A stretch of DNA of 22,590 bases, from contig JALJEE010000044.1 in NCBI GenBank assembly GCA_023231475.1, positions 1 to 22,590 of the forward strand. Direction: 5' to 3'. Shown piece after piece: positions 1 to 8,400 of the stretch. The position numbers and the translations under genes were made by a program. This DNA comes from Seison nebaliae. Lineage: Eukaryota > Rotifera > Pararotatoria > Seisonacea > Seisonidae. Position 1 is the first letter of the stretch. Every line of letters starts with the position of its first letter. The notes below the pieces were generated by a model. That model did no database searches, was not told the origin of the DNA, and worked only from the letters and a program-made list of their open reading frames with translations.

Positions 1-29
1 AAAGCGAAGATGGCCACGAAAAGTACTGG

Positions 30-88
30 CCAAACTGATAAGACTCGATTCCTCTGTAAATTTTGGAAAACAAAAATCCAGACATGAC
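30..88 (+). repeat. Dispersed repeat, copy 1
   Basis: This stretch of about 59 bp matches 22090-22147 at roughly 85-90% identity by eye and in the same orientation. The shared core runs from CCAAA through TGATAAGACTC, ATTCCTC and ATTTTGGAAAA to GACATGA. Sequence on either side differs between the copies. The family is not one I can name. Confidence 0.7.
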
Positions 89-157
89 AATCCTATACAG
101 TTATATACTGTGTTTTACTTATTTTCAATCAATAAATTTCAGAAAATCAAAGTCTGT

Positions 158-221
158 GTGGCTCTTTTGTCCATGGCTCTTTTGTGCCGTGGCTCTTTTG
201 TCTCGTGGCTCTTATGTCCTT
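158..221 (+). repeat. Short tandem array, 4 units of 14-17 bp
   Basis: Four consecutive imperfect copies of GTGGCTCTTTTGTCC are visible, starting at 158, 175, 189 and 205. The core GGCTCTTWTGT is kept and the last few bases of each unit vary. The array lies 70 bp right of the dispersed repeat copy at 30-88. Confidence 0.8.
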
Positions 222-1180
222 CTCCCATCCATTTCAATGGGGAATTATCCATTTATTATGATGGAATTTGAAAAATATTTTACGATATTTTCTTCAACTT
301 ATGTTTGTGAAAGTGCATTTCCTTTGATAAATTAAATTAAGAACCGAAGAGGTTCTCTTCTAGATTGAAATGTTGATCAATTAATTAAGAAGATCAAGAG
401 CTAAATTAGATAATTGTAATGAAAATTATTCGGATATAAAATATCAATAAACGATTTTATTCTTTTATTATTAAAGAAAAATTTATTAAACAAAAAATAA
501 TTATTAGTTACTCATTTAACAACAACACCACTCAGTGGTTTCTCACACGTGTCCACTCCTGCGCTAAAAACTCTAAAGAAACTAATGGCCAAGAACTTGT
601 ATAATTCATGATTTAAAATAGAAATTTTCGACACCCCAATAAAAACAAAAAGATAATTTTCAACTGTGTATAAAAATATGGGTGTGGAAGAAAACATGAA
701 TAATAAATTTTTCGAATTATCGAATTATGCATTGTAATTTCAATTTTTCCTATCGGTTGGTACAAGAGTTACATGTATGGATAATAATTGAACGTATGTC
801 AACAAAACAGAAAAAATAAGACAGAGAAAAATAAGTAGTTGAGCATGGCGGACATTAAATGTGTAACTTTATTCATTTTATTTCTAACACAGAGTAATGA
901 CGAACTGACATCATTGACATTAATGAATTGTTAAAGGCCAGAAATTTATTTATTTAATTACTGTGTTCTCTCTTCCTATAAGAATGTTTATACTATATAT
1001 ACTATACAAACATCATAATATCTGATCGAACTATTTTCTGTTTTATCCAATATAATTCTCTTTTTCCATATCTATATGATGTATATAAAGACTCTTGATT
1101 CTAGATGTTTTTTTGTGACATGTATATGAAAAATATAGATATAATTGTTCACGTGTATTTAGGAAAGAAAGAGAGAAGAA
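222..1180. other. AT-rich intergenic region, no convincing gene
   Basis: I see no conserved coding sequence here. A 29-codon reading frame at 845-934 starts ATGGCGGAC and encodes a short hydrophobic N-terminus (CVTLFILFLT), but it has no recognisable continuation. A TATATAAA string lies at 1082-1089, further from the ferritin gene than the better-placed TATA box at 1186. The distal promoter of the ferritin gene probably lies here. Confidence 0.5.
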
Positions 1181-1185
1181 TTATC

Positions 1186-1193
1186 TATAAATA
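1186..1193 (+). promoter_or_regulatory. TATA box of the ferritin gene
   Basis: TATAAATA, flanked as CTATAAATAG, matches the metazoan TATA consensus. Transcription would be expected to start around 1215-1225. That gives a 5' UTR of about 95-100 nt and puts the iron-responsive element about 50-60 nt from the cap, where IREs act best. The TIS11 gene on the other strand has the same octamer. Confidence 0.65.
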
Positions 1194-1273
1194 GAATAGA
1201 ACATTTTCATCTATATTTCATTTTCGAAAGCAACCGAATTTATTACTTTTCTTTTTCCACATTTCCTTAAGAC

Positions 1274-1307
1274 TTTGTTAAGCAACAACAGTGATTGTTC
1301 AAACAAA
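1274..1307 (+). promoter_or_regulatory. Iron-responsive element (IRE) in the ferritin 5' UTR
   Basis: The hexaloop CAGTGA (1289-1294) is closed by a perfect five-base-pair upper stem, AACAA (1284-1288) with TTGTT (1295-1299). C1283 is the canonical unpaired cytosine five bases 5' of the loop. Below it G1282 can pair with C1300, and a six-pair lower stem TTTGTT (1274-1279) with AACAAA (1302-1307) completes the hairpin. Loop, bulge and stem length all match the IRE consensus bound by iron regulatory protein 1. It ends 9 nt before the ferritin start codon. Expected role: IRP binding in low iron blocks translation. Confidence 0.93.
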
Positions 1308-1316
1308 TATCTAACA

Positions 1317-1917
1317 ATGAGTGTACGACAATATTACGGAGAGAAGACCGAGAAGGCTGTCAACGATCAAGTAAATCGGGAATTTCATGCTTCCTACGTT
1401 TACCGTGCAATGGTTTATTAGATCCCCTATAATTCTTTTCTAAATTCTTATTTGTTAGGCATTTCATTTCAAACGGCCAGATGTCGCTTTACCTGGAATT
1501 TCCAAGTGGTTGGACGATCAAGCCGATGAAGAAATTAAACACGGAAAGATGTTTATGAAATATCAAGCCGAACGAGGAGGTACACACCAATATCCCGATA
1601 TCAAAGCGCCACAAAAGACAAACTGGAAGAGTATCGTCGAGGTGTTGGAAGATGCACTCCAAATGGAGAAATCGATCAACGAGAACATTCATGATCTCTA
1701 CAAGATAGCTGCCGCCGAAGATGATCATGAGACCGAAGATTTTTTGGTGAATAATTTCTTCACCGAACAAACGGAATCGATCTCTGAAATCGCACGCATG
1801 CTCACCAAAGCACGTCGTAGCGGATCTGGTTTGGGAGAAGAGTTATTCGACCATCACCTTTTGAATAAGGATGATAAGGATAGTAAGGCTGATTCTAACA
1901 ACTCGTCCAATGAATGA
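1317..1917 (+). CDS. Ferritin heavy chain, cytosolic, ferroxidase-active (2 exons)
   Basis: The protein stores iron as a 24-subunit shell and oxidises Fe(II). Coding exons are 1317-1412 and 1459-1917, joined in phase 0 by a 46-nt GT-AG intron, giving 184 aa, the usual length. Without this intron the first 32 residues would be missed. All H-chain ferroxidase ligands are present: E22, Y29, E57, H60, E102 and Q136, matching human E27, Y34, E62, H65, E107 and Q141. Family motifs include ASYVY, RPDVALPG and AERGG. There is no signal peptide, so it is the cytosolic type, unlike secreted insect ferritins. An IRE lies just upstream, implying IRP control of translation. AATAAA at 1988-1993 is the likely poly(A) signal. 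The acidic, Asn/Ser-rich tail after DHHLLN is an extension of low complexity. Confidence 0.95.
1413..1458 (+). other. 46-nt intron in the ferritin gene
   Basis: The donor is ATG|GTTTAT and the acceptor TTTGTTAG|GCA. Removing it joins YVYRAM to AFHFKRPDVAL, which restores the ungapped ferritin alignment. Confidence 0.92.
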
Positions 1918-1987
1918 ATCGATTGAAAATCGATAGAGAAAAATTAGTAGTCGTGAGAAGAAACATTCCTCATTTAGTTCTTTAATC

Positions 1988-2013
1988 AATAAAATCTTTT
2001 TAGAAATTTTATT
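1988..2013. terminator. Back-to-back poly(A) signals of convergent genes
   Basis: AATAAA at 1988-1993 serves the + strand ferritin transcript. TTTATT at 2008-2013, which is AATAAA on the minus strand, can serve the deaminase gene. The stop codons are only 204 nt apart, so the two 3' UTRs probably overlap in antisense. Confidence 0.6.
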
Positions 2014-2121
2014 ATTATTCTATTAGAAATCAGTTCTCTTCCAATAAGAATAAGATATGAGTTGTATGATAAGATTAATTTAAGACATTTTAAATTTTAC
2101 TAAAAATTTTTATCTGAAATA

Positions 2122-3159
2122 TTAATTTGCTTTTTGAACGATCTCATTCAATTTACTTCTAATTGATTCATCGAACACATGATTTATTGTGGAGAGTGTT
2201 CGAATTTTCTGATATTTCGGATCTCTCATTGATAACGGAAGTGTTCGATGATTTGATTCTGTTTTGATATCAGTATTGAACAATCCGCAATCGTCACAGT
2301 TGACGTTGAAGAACAAACGTTTATGGTAATGTTCGAGGGAAAGTAATTTAGAAATTGTGGGATGTTTAGAGGAATTAGTCGTTACTAAATTTGACGTTGG
2401 ACATATTTCAATAAAACAATTTCCTGTCGATAAATCCTCCTCAATCAATGACCAGAGTGATGGTTGTATATAAAGTGCATGACCTAATCGTTCCGGTTTT
2501 AAATGTTTGTAAATGTTGAAATCGTTCGACATTATCATTTCATCATTCACCTCTCCAATGTGAAGAGTGAGAGGAAATGCCAATTTGTTCTTATGATATT
2601 TTATTCGAGATATAATTTCCCCTGGTAAAGGAATTGTTGGATTGCCACTAATATCAATACCAATTATCTTTTTTGTTTCTTTTGACAACGTTTCATAGTT
2701 TTCCATGAAACGATCTACATTTTGTACAGTAGAACATTTTGATCGATCGATAGAAATGATAAGTCGAACGAAAAAGTTTTCTTTTATTTTAAATGAATCA
2801 ATTTCTTTGCATATGTGACGTATATAATCCAATTCTGTTAATCCATCGAAAATTCTTGGAGTCGTGCGCAATTCAAGATAAATGCAATCGTTTGATTGAT
2901 AGTTGGTTAACACGTCGTTTACAATTCGACTTAATGCGTCCTTCGTATCGATGCAATCATGAATCACGTCGAAATAATCGAAGCAATCTGACAAATTTAA
3001 CTTTTCTCTATTCGTAAATTTGCATAATTTTCGTAGAAAATTTTCGAACTTACATTTCTTTTCTTCTATTAAATTATTCGATTGTAATCTTTCTTTAATC
3101 AGAGTTTGGATGAGGGACAACGACGCCGATCCATGCAAGTGACTATGTAATTCGATCAT
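2122..3159 (-). CDS. ADAL: ADAL-type N6-methyl-AMP / adenosine deaminase
   Basis: A metal-dependent hydrolase of the adenosine deaminase superfamily, 345 aa, single exon, close to the family's usual 350 aa. The zinc ligands and catalytic residues are visible: HSH at H5/H7, H200 with E203 in LHIGE, H227 in ERLGH, and D289/D290 in NCDD. YLELRTTPR (94-102), GIDISGNPT and CPTSN are hallmarks of the ADAL branch, which removes the N6-methyl group from N6-methyl-AMP to give IMP in cytosolic purine clean-up. An in-frame TAA sits 24 nt upstream of the ATG, fixing the start. The protein therefore begins directly at the first metal motif and lacks the 15-20 residue leader of vertebrate ADAL. The segment after GLFNT has the expected length but lacks the usual LSxEY helix. 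Substrate preference is inferred from family, not shown. Confidence 0.9.
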   Translation of the reverse strand: MIELHSHLHGSASLSLIQTLIKERLQSNNLIEEKKCKFENFLRKLCKFTNREKLNLSDCFDYFDVIHDCIDTKDALSRIVNDVLTNYQSNDCIYLELRTTPRIFDGLTELDYIRHICKEIDSFKIKENFFVRLIISIDRSKCSTVQNVDRFMENYETLSKETKKIIGIDISGNPTIPLPGEIISRIKYHKNKLAFPLTLHIGEVNDEMIMSNDFNIYKHLKPERLGHALYIQPSLWSLIEEDLSTGNCFIEICPTSNLVTTNSSKHPTISKLLSLEHYHKRLFFNVNCDDCGLFNTDIKTESNHRTLPLSMRDPKYQKIRTLSTINHVFDESIRSKLNEIVQKAN

Positions 3160-3671
3160 TTGTCGAATAAACGAAAATTATACGAGAAGAAAATAATATT
3201 GATCATGAAAGCTGAATCTTTATAACTCGAATTCAATTAGACTTATGAATTTATAAAATTTACTGAAAAGAATAATTCTTGTTTAATTGTTAATAAGTTG
3301 ACGATGTCCAATATTTGAACATCAATTTCAAAAATTATATTCCAAGATTTCGAGAGAAGACGAAACTAACAATATATCAATAATATATATTGTAAATATT
3401 AGAACCGATAAATTTCACTGAAAGAAATTTTTCACTTAAACTAAAATTTTTGATAGATGGACAATAAATTTGATCTTGAGATTGGAGAAAGGAATTAATG
3501 TTTTTACAGGACTCACGATTTAGGAAAAAACAACAAAATAGAATGTCGTCATCATTTTCGTGTTGGGAAAGTTTAGAGGTGAATCATCAAATTCGTCATC
3601 ACATGTAAATACATTAATTGACAGGAGTAAATTTATTAGTTTAATCATACGTTTGTGTTGACGAATAAAAA
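3160..3671. promoter_or_regulatory. Divergent intergenic region, probable shared promoter
   Basis: 512 bp separate the start codons of the minus-strand deaminase and the plus-strand galectin-fold gene. The sequence is AT-rich with no TATA consensus that I trust and no coding potential. Both promoters and 5' UTRs must lie here unless distant leader exons exist. Confidence 0.5.
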
Positions 3672-4999
3672 ATGCCTTACAAAGGAAAAGGTGCAGCCTC
3701 CGCAAATGATGAACGATTAGCAGCTATTCGAAGTCGATTGGAAGTAAAACCAAATAATACAACTCAATTAAAAAAAGATGTGAGTGACAAACCCAAAATA
3801 GGAAAAGATGTGATCGATAAACCCAAAGCAGGAAAAGATATTTCTGAGGAGTCTAAAATAGGAAGAAATGTTCCTGACAAATCGAAGACGAATAAAGATG
3901 AATTGAAAGTTAGTTCGAGTGCCAGACCAAAATCGTTCGACGATCGATCTAATCGATTGAAAGAAATGAAAAGTGAACAGCCAAAAGATTTTACTAAACT
4001 ACCTCAAAAGGATAACAATGAACAAATGACAAGTAAAGAGAAATTAGGAGAAAAGAAGAGCTCGACAAAAAGAATTACTGCAAATTTAGAGAGACGTCGA
4101 ATGAGTGACGGAGATGAAGATGAAGGTGACTTTTCCAGTTTTCTCGCAGAACATATGGGAAGAAAGAAGAATAACACACAAGAAAAGAAGAATCCTCTTT
4201 TCACTACCGATGAAGGTGAACAGCCACAAATGATGAACGACGATCAATTGGCAGAGAATTTTTTGAATGATACGGGAAAACAGAAGAAAACTAACAAATA
4301 CGATCATTACACAGACGATCTAAAATTTGCAGAAGGTTTCCTTTCTCCATTTATTTTTTCAATTTCTTTTTTTCACATATATCTAACTGATCCACAGAAA
4401 AGGAAGCTGTTGAAAACATATTTTTCGATACTCGCAATAATAATACGAATAAAAAGATTGAGAAGATGGAACCGATAGCTGGAAAGAAGTTATCGAAATA
4501 TCGAAGTATTGTCATCGAAGGAACGTTGCCTGATCAATTATCTGAGTTACTCTCTCATTCTTAATATATTATTATCTTATGTTTCTTATTCTTCTTATTA
4601 TAAAGATTTCAAGTACATCTCCAATGTGGGAAAGAACCATATCCGGAGAGTGATATAGCTTTGATGTTTACTGTTTCATTTAGACCGCCACACATTTCAA
4701 GAAATGCTTTCGTCAAAGGCAAAACTATTCAACACACAACATATACTCCTTTCTTTCCAGTTATCACACCTGGAGAATTTTATATTATCATCTCAAAATC
4801 TTCTGAAAAATGGAAAGTTCATATTTTTAATTTCAACTTATCTGACGATTGGACATATTTTCAGATCTATTTGAATGGATATTACGTTTTTGAATTCCCT
4901 CACGTCATTGCTGATTTGAATCGTGTGAACTATATCAATGTTTACGGTGAATTGAAAGTGAAGACGATCGATAAACATATGGTGGATGTTAGTATATGA
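3672..4999 (+). CDS. Galectin-fold protein with long charged N-terminal extension (4 exons)
   Basis: Coding exons are 3672-4335, 4398-4545, 4606-4816 and 4865-4999; every junction keeps the frame and gives 385 aa. An in-frame TAA directly precedes the start region. Residues 1-240 are Lys/Asp/Ser-rich, probably disordered, with four 10-residue repeats (35-74) and an acidic stretch GDEDEGD. Residues 245-385 form a galectin fold: PIAGKKLSKY, IVIEGTLP, FQVHLQCG, DIALMF, IYLNGYYVFEFPH and YINVYGEL align in order. There is no signal peptide, as in all galectins. Six of seven canonical sugar contacts are replaced: the H-N-R of HFNPR reads M291, T293, S295, and W, E and R of WGxEER are lost; only N304 remains. 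Beta-galactoside binding is therefore unlikely; a protein-binding role is inference. The final β-strands match only when a 48-nt intron is removed. Confidence 0.8.
3774..3893 (+). repeat. Coding minisatellite, 4 x 30 bp
   Basis: Four tandem 30-bp units encode GKDVSDKPKI-like decapeptides. Successive units read KDVSDKPKIG, KDVIDKPKAG, KDISEESKIG and RNVPDKSKTN. The first two are close copies in DNA; later ones have drifted. Unit length is a multiple of three, so copy-number changes keep the frame. Confidence 0.8.
4336..4397 (+). other. 62-nt intron 1 of the galectin-fold gene
   Basis: Donor GAAG|GTTTCC, acceptor TCCACAG|AAAAGG, phase 1. It joins KFAE to EKEAVENIFF and keeps the frame. Reading through it ends soon after. 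Confidence 0.8.
4546..4605 (+). other. 60-nt intron 2 of the galectin-fold gene
   Basis: Donor CTGA|GTTACT, acceptor TATAAAG|ATTTCAA, phase 2. It joins LPDQLSE to FQVHLQCG, the expected continuation from the first to the second strand of a galectin fold. An in-frame TAA lies inside the intron. Confidence 0.85.
4817..4864 (+). other. 48-nt stop-free intron 3 of the galectin-fold gene
   Basis: Donor GGAAA|GTTCAT, acceptor ATATTTTCAG|ATC, phase 0, with a branch-like CTGAC about 20 nt before the acceptor. The length is divisible by three and there is no stop, so a naive reading frame passes straight through. Removing it joins SEKWK to IYLNGYY and gives the canonical strand-turn-strand spacing of galectins without a 16-residue insert. 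Confidence 0.8.
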
Positions 5000-5404
5000 A
5001 TATATGGGAAGAAATTTAATGTTCATTCTTTTTCTTAGATTTCTACAGATACTATGCAAAAAGTTGCTTGTTCTATTAGTTAAATTAGAAATAATATTTC
5101 AATAATGAATCTTCAATATTTGTTTAATATCAAGAATTAATTATATTTATATCGATCGATTTTCATCTAATAAAATAATTTTTTGAGTTTCGTTTATTTT
5201 TCTTTGACTGGAACATCAATTTATGAAATAAAAAGAAGGAAAAATTTATCGACAAATATTTCGTTTTATTGAGATTTGACATCTAATCCTGTGATAAAAA
5301 AAACGTGGAGGAAATGTATTGAGTCAAATAAGAGTCTGTAAAAATACTTCAGTTGTTCGTTGAATATGTTTCGATGAATAATCATCAATTCATTTTTGTG
5401 TTAA
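5000..5404. terminator. Convergent 3' ends of the galectin-fold gene and TMEM131 homologue
   Basis: AATAAA at 5169-5174 can end the plus-strand transcript. TTTATT at 5265-5270, AATAAA on the minus strand, can end the TMEM131 transcript. The stop codons are 405 bp apart and no gene is seen between them. Confidence 0.5.
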
Positions 5405-8400
5405 TTAATTATTGTCATGCATCAAATTGAGGAGTGTGTCCTCATTAACATCTGGTTGAACGTTATCTTTTTTCTTTGTGGAAAGGAAAAAACGTTGATG
5501 TGATATTGGAGAAGTGACCAGTGTACCATGTTCATCATAATGGAATCGTAATTTTCCATCGTCATCCTTCCTTTGAGATTCGTTGTTTGATTTCTCCTTC
5601 TTCATTTCAATTAAGTTTGGTCGGACGGGATGTGTATGTTTGTTGTTTAATAACGAGAAATTGGGATTGTCGTTTAGATTAATTTTTTCTGAATTGATAT
5701 TTGTTTCTGAATTGTTAAGATATTGAGATAACTTTGTACCTCTAGTTTGACGCGTGTGAGGAGAATATTGTAGATGGTTTTGTTGAGGATGCAATTGATT
5801 GGAGAAAGGCGGACAAGTAGAATGGAGAGTTTGTGGAATTGGATAAAACGTTGAGAATAAACTATTTTTGTTCACCGGTTGACTCCAATTACTTAAGCGG
5901 TTGGTGTTGAGAGGTATAGCAGCTAATGGTGCAATTGAACATATTCTGGTGTTCGTATTGACATTTCCTTCATAATAGTTTTGTTTGTCATATGAGATTT
6001 GATTATTCATAATGAATTTCTTATCGTTCGTTACTTTATTCAATTGTTCATGCTGGAAATCGTTCGATATGGTGGCTATTGGTTGAGTAGTCTGTTGATT
6101 GTGGAGAATGGGAGATTGTTGTATGAAATAGTTGGGAATGGTCGTTGAACTGATATTATTAGTTTGATGATAAGGAAATGAATTCAAGTTCGTTGTCGTT
6201 GCACTCGTCAATATGGAAGACGACGTGGTCAAACAAGTTCCAACCCAATCGCTCACAGAATCGTGTTTCTGCGATGTGTCTAAACCGTTCAACCGATTAA
6301 CCATATCTTCCTTCATCATCTTCAATTCACTATCTAAATTTAATAAAACTGATTGAGTTCCAGTACTGGAATTTGAATCGATGGAATTTTCCGAATTATC
6401 CGAATCAACATTATTCATTCCATCATCATTATGACGGAAAACATCGTCGACATTATCAGCTAACGATATATCTACACTATCATCAGAAGACAACTGAAAT
6501 ATTTCATCTGTCATATTCGTGAGAGTACCACGTCGATGGGAGAGTTGTCTCGTATTTTCAATGATATTATCGAACATATTATCATCATTTATTTCAGTAT
6601 CATTATCGAACCATTCTGGAGTGGATGTTTCTTTCGAAATTGGACTGTTATAATATTTTCTCTTCTCAATCTCTTCCGTCAAATAATGTTGTTTGACATG
6701 AACATTCTTGTTAACCGTTTTCTTAATAACCGATCTCTTTCTTCTTTCTTTCACAATACTTTTAACTGATGGAGATGGTTGTTGTTTTCGTTTATCATTC
6801 GATTTAGGTAAGGGAAACTCTCCGTTAATATCACCAATTCTTCCAATATCATTATTCTTCTGGAAATCGATAATATCGTCATTTATCTCATTTTTAGGAA
6901 GAAGTGGCTTCTCTGTTACTTTTGTCTTCGATTTGTCAAATGTTTTCAAATTCTTTTGAATTGCTTCAGCATAATTTTTATATTGTTTCTTCGTTTCAGT
7001 GAACGATTTTGTAATGATATGATTTGGGATGTTTGACGGTTTCTTATTAATCGATTTCACTTTTGTTTCAATATCAGGTTCTCTGTGCAAAATATTTAAT
7101 AAATTCGTTTCCATCAGAAATCGATCTGTAGTTGAGGTGGATGAAAGTTCATTAAAATCTGATTGTTTTATATTTTCGTTCGAATTAATTTTTTTCACCT
7201 TCATTCGCTTTTGAGTAGATGGCGACAAGGAGGAAGATGTAGATACATCTACCAAAGGTTTCTTCACATACTCTTTCTTTCTATATTGATATGCCAAGTT
7301 GGAGTTATTCGATTTATTCACCGATTTTCCTACCGTTTTACTTTCAAGGGAAGAAGGTATAGAAGATTCTGATGGTGATTTCTCTTTCGTTTCTCTATTC
7401 GTCGTAATCTTCAATAAGGGAGAACAATCTGAATTGGAATCGATATTTATCTCCAAATCTTTTCGATGATTCTTCGGATGTTCTATCAATTTTTCATTCT
7501 GATTCGGTTCTTTCTTCCTTTCCGGTATCACAACATATGGTTTCGCTGTATTGACAGGCAGAACAACTGGATTATTCATTTTAGTTTTAGAGAAAGAATT
7601 TTTTGTAACGACTCGATGTCGAAGTTGCGAATGAGGCAATTTATGCGGTTTCATCCGATTACCTCCAAAATTATTATTCCGCATTTTATTTTTAGTTTGT
7701 TGAGTTCGTTGATGAATTTGTTGTGAGTCGTTCGAATCATTCGTTGGTTGTTCGACAATTAACGATTTAGTGCTCGGTACTCCACTTTTCGTTTCGGTGT
7801 CATTCGTCATCGTAGTGACGGTGGAAGTGTTATTCGATTCTTTATGGAGTCGTTTTAACAGAATCTTCATGTTTTCCGTCAAATTATTCAAACGGAAATA
7901 ATGGATAGCTGTATCGAAGATATTGTGATACAGATATCCTACCATCGATTTTTCATTTTGTTGATAATTGAAATTAAAATAGAATTCCTGATATTCTTGC
8001 CATCCGTATAAGATGGAGAGACAAATGATAATTGTAAAGGCAATCATACAACAATACATTACCAACAGTTCTTCTCGTCGATGGAGAGTTGTCTCTTTCG
8101 ATTGTAATACACATTTGTGGATGAAATTTTTGGTGAGATTGAGTCGAAATACATAGTAATAAAATATAGTTGTTGTATTCGTTTGAACGCCAACTACCAA
8201 CCAACGATGAATAATATATTGTGTGAGTAATGGTTGATAATATAAATGAATCCAAGTCTGTCTCTTCTCTCCAATGATGAGTGGACGATTGATAGAAGGA
8301 CAATGGACATTATGAATCCAAACATTCCTAGCACGACATGATTCACCTTTCAAGTCATTTAATGTTGGTTTGTGACGAGAAATGAATATCTTTATAATTT

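Noticed and set aside
63-335. 90-codon plus-strand frame over the left-edge array
   Set aside because: It runs through the dispersed repeat and the tandem array, has repeat-driven composition and no family resemblance.
512-697. 61-codon minus-strand frame
   Set aside because: No conserved motif, no promoter or splice context; of chance length for AT-rich DNA.
845-934. 29-codon frame resembling a signal peptide (CVTLFILFLT)
   Set aside because: Stops after 29 codons and I found no convincing donor leading to a further exon; noted only as a possible first exon.
1489-1770. 93-codon minus-strand frame opposite ferritin exon 2
   Set aside because: Mirror of a well-supported coding exon.
7974-8303. 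109-codon frame inside TMEM131 on the same strand
   Set aside because: Alternate frame of the TMEM131 exon that encodes the membrane helix; no independent support.
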